From an uncultured Planctomycetaceae bacterium (GTDB lineage Bacteria; Planctomycetota; Planctomycetia; Planctomycetales; Planctomycetaceae): DNA of 5,365 nt. The position numbers and the translations under genes are program-made. Positions 4,847-5,365 of this stretch are shown here, in pieces. A model generated the notes under the pieces. That model saw nothing but the letters and a program-made list of their open reading frames with translations. It did not search any database and had not been told where the DNA came from. The stretch lies in the NCBI GenBank assembly GCA_903921605.1, contig CAIXQV010000892.1, positions 1 to 5,365 of the forward strand. Direction: 5' to 3'. Position 1 is the first letter of the stretch. Every line of letters begins with the position of its first letter.

Positions 4847-5365
4847 CTAATCCGGCAACGCGAGACCGCAGTTTCGAAAATGAGCGGCCAATTGATCCAG
4901 CTCCAGTCTCAATACACCTCGATGACCCTGGCGAAGCAAATAGAGATCGCCGTCCTGCGAGAACTGCATGCTCTGAATCGGAGATTTATTGGCGGTCATC
5001 TCAAGCAGTAATTCCAGCTGATCCGGATGTCGCTTCCAGAATCTCAATGCTCCGTCAGCATCGGCTGATGCCAGGAGCTGCCCGTCGTCAGTGATCGTGA
5101 GGGCAACAATCTCTCGCGAGTGAGCATCCGTGACGAAAGTCGAAGACCCCGTCCTATCAATCAGATCGTAAACCTTGATCTGCCCTCGCAACGTTCCCAC
5201 AACGGCGAGATCAACGCAGTCAGCCACAGCCGTCGCCAGAATGCCGTCGCGAGAATCATAGGCCCCCTTTTCGGTGTGGGCTCGTTCGATGAGTTCCTGA
5301 CTGCCATCCGGTTTCACAATCGCGACAAGTCCCGAATCCGTTCCGACGAAATGGCCATTCCTGCC
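4847..5365 (-). CDS. WD40-repeat protein, C-terminal 172 residues, continues past the right edge
   Basis: The frame is open from the right edge to a TAG at 4849-4847, giving 172 visible residues. A GTG at 5317 could be read as a start, but the 16 codons before it (GRNGHFVGTDSGLVAI) continue the same blade pattern, so the gene begins outside the window. At least three propeller blades are visible: FVGTDSGLVAIVKPDGS (6-22), then VDLAVVGTLRGQIKVYDL, then HSREIVALTITDDGQLLASADADGALRFWKR, the best WD40 match with a degenerate FW at the WD position. A last blade reads PIQSMQFSQDGDLYLLRQGHRGVLRLEL. The end, LELDQLAAHFRNCGLAL, resembles the short helix that closes many planctomycete WD40 and Ser/Thr kinase-WD40 proteins. 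The role is probably a protein-binding scaffold; whether a kinase or other domain lies upstream is unknown. Its likely terminator is at 4534-4564. Confidence 0.9.
   Translation of the reverse strand, partial: GRNGHFVGTDSGLVAIVKPDGSQELIERAHTEKGAYDSRDGILATAVADCVDLAVVGTLRGQIKVYDLIDRTGSSTFVTDAHSREIVALTITDDGQLLASADADGALRFWKRHPDQLELLLEMTANKSPIQSMQFSQDGDLYLLRQGHRGVLRLELDQLAAHFRNCGLALPD

Noticed and set aside
4711..5094. 127-codon plus-strand frame opposite the WD40 gene end
   Set aside because: It is antisense to clear WD40 blades, and its first part covers the intergenic repeats.

Overview
The window looks like a piece of a planctomycete (Planctomycetota) chromosome. This is inferred from the gene content: a secreted Asn/His-rich PDZ protein, a short lipoprotein of a type I associate with planctomycetes, a WD40 protein with a tail typical of planctomycete WD40 and kinase-WD40 proteins, and a COG4941-type sigma factor beside small SRPBCC and DUF1579 genes. 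There is no 16S or other phylogenetic marker, so the phylum is likely but not proven. All six genes I can support lie on the minus strand, so the window reads right to left. I see no tRNA, rRNA, CRISPR array, transposase or phage gene.

Reading in the direction of transcription. (1) 5365-4847 is the C-terminal part of a WD40 beta-propeller protein that enters from the right edge. (2) 4846-4416 is a 431-bp gap holding an inverted-repeat cluster, a REP-like hairpin, a good Rho-independent terminator, and then a candidate sigma70-type promoter and a leader hairpin for the next gene. (3) 4415-3408 is an exported protein with a long Asn/His-rich low-complexity region, a Trp/Cys/His-rich segment and a C-terminal PDZ domain. 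(4) 3407-2893 is a 515-bp gap with a terminator just after the PDZ gene and a strong nested palindrome at 3243-3280; I see no credible gene in it. (5) 2892-2188 is a lipoprotein. (6) 2126-876 is an ECF42-like sigma factor with the long C-terminal extension. (7) 732-274 is an AHSA1/SRPBCC protein. (8) 204-1 is the start of a DUF1579 protein that runs off the left edge.

The most coherent biology is in the left 2.1 kb. The sigma factor is followed by a 143-nt gap that contains TGTCGA-N17-CGAC on the minus strand, ending about 60 nt before the AHSA1 start. As I remember the published ECF42 promoter signature (TGTCGA at -35, CG[A/T]C at -10), this is an exact match. The simplest model is that the sigma factor drives an AHSA1-DUF1579 transcript from this promoter. 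The YCII/DGPF gene usually paired with this sigma group is not in the window; it may lie past the left edge or be absent.
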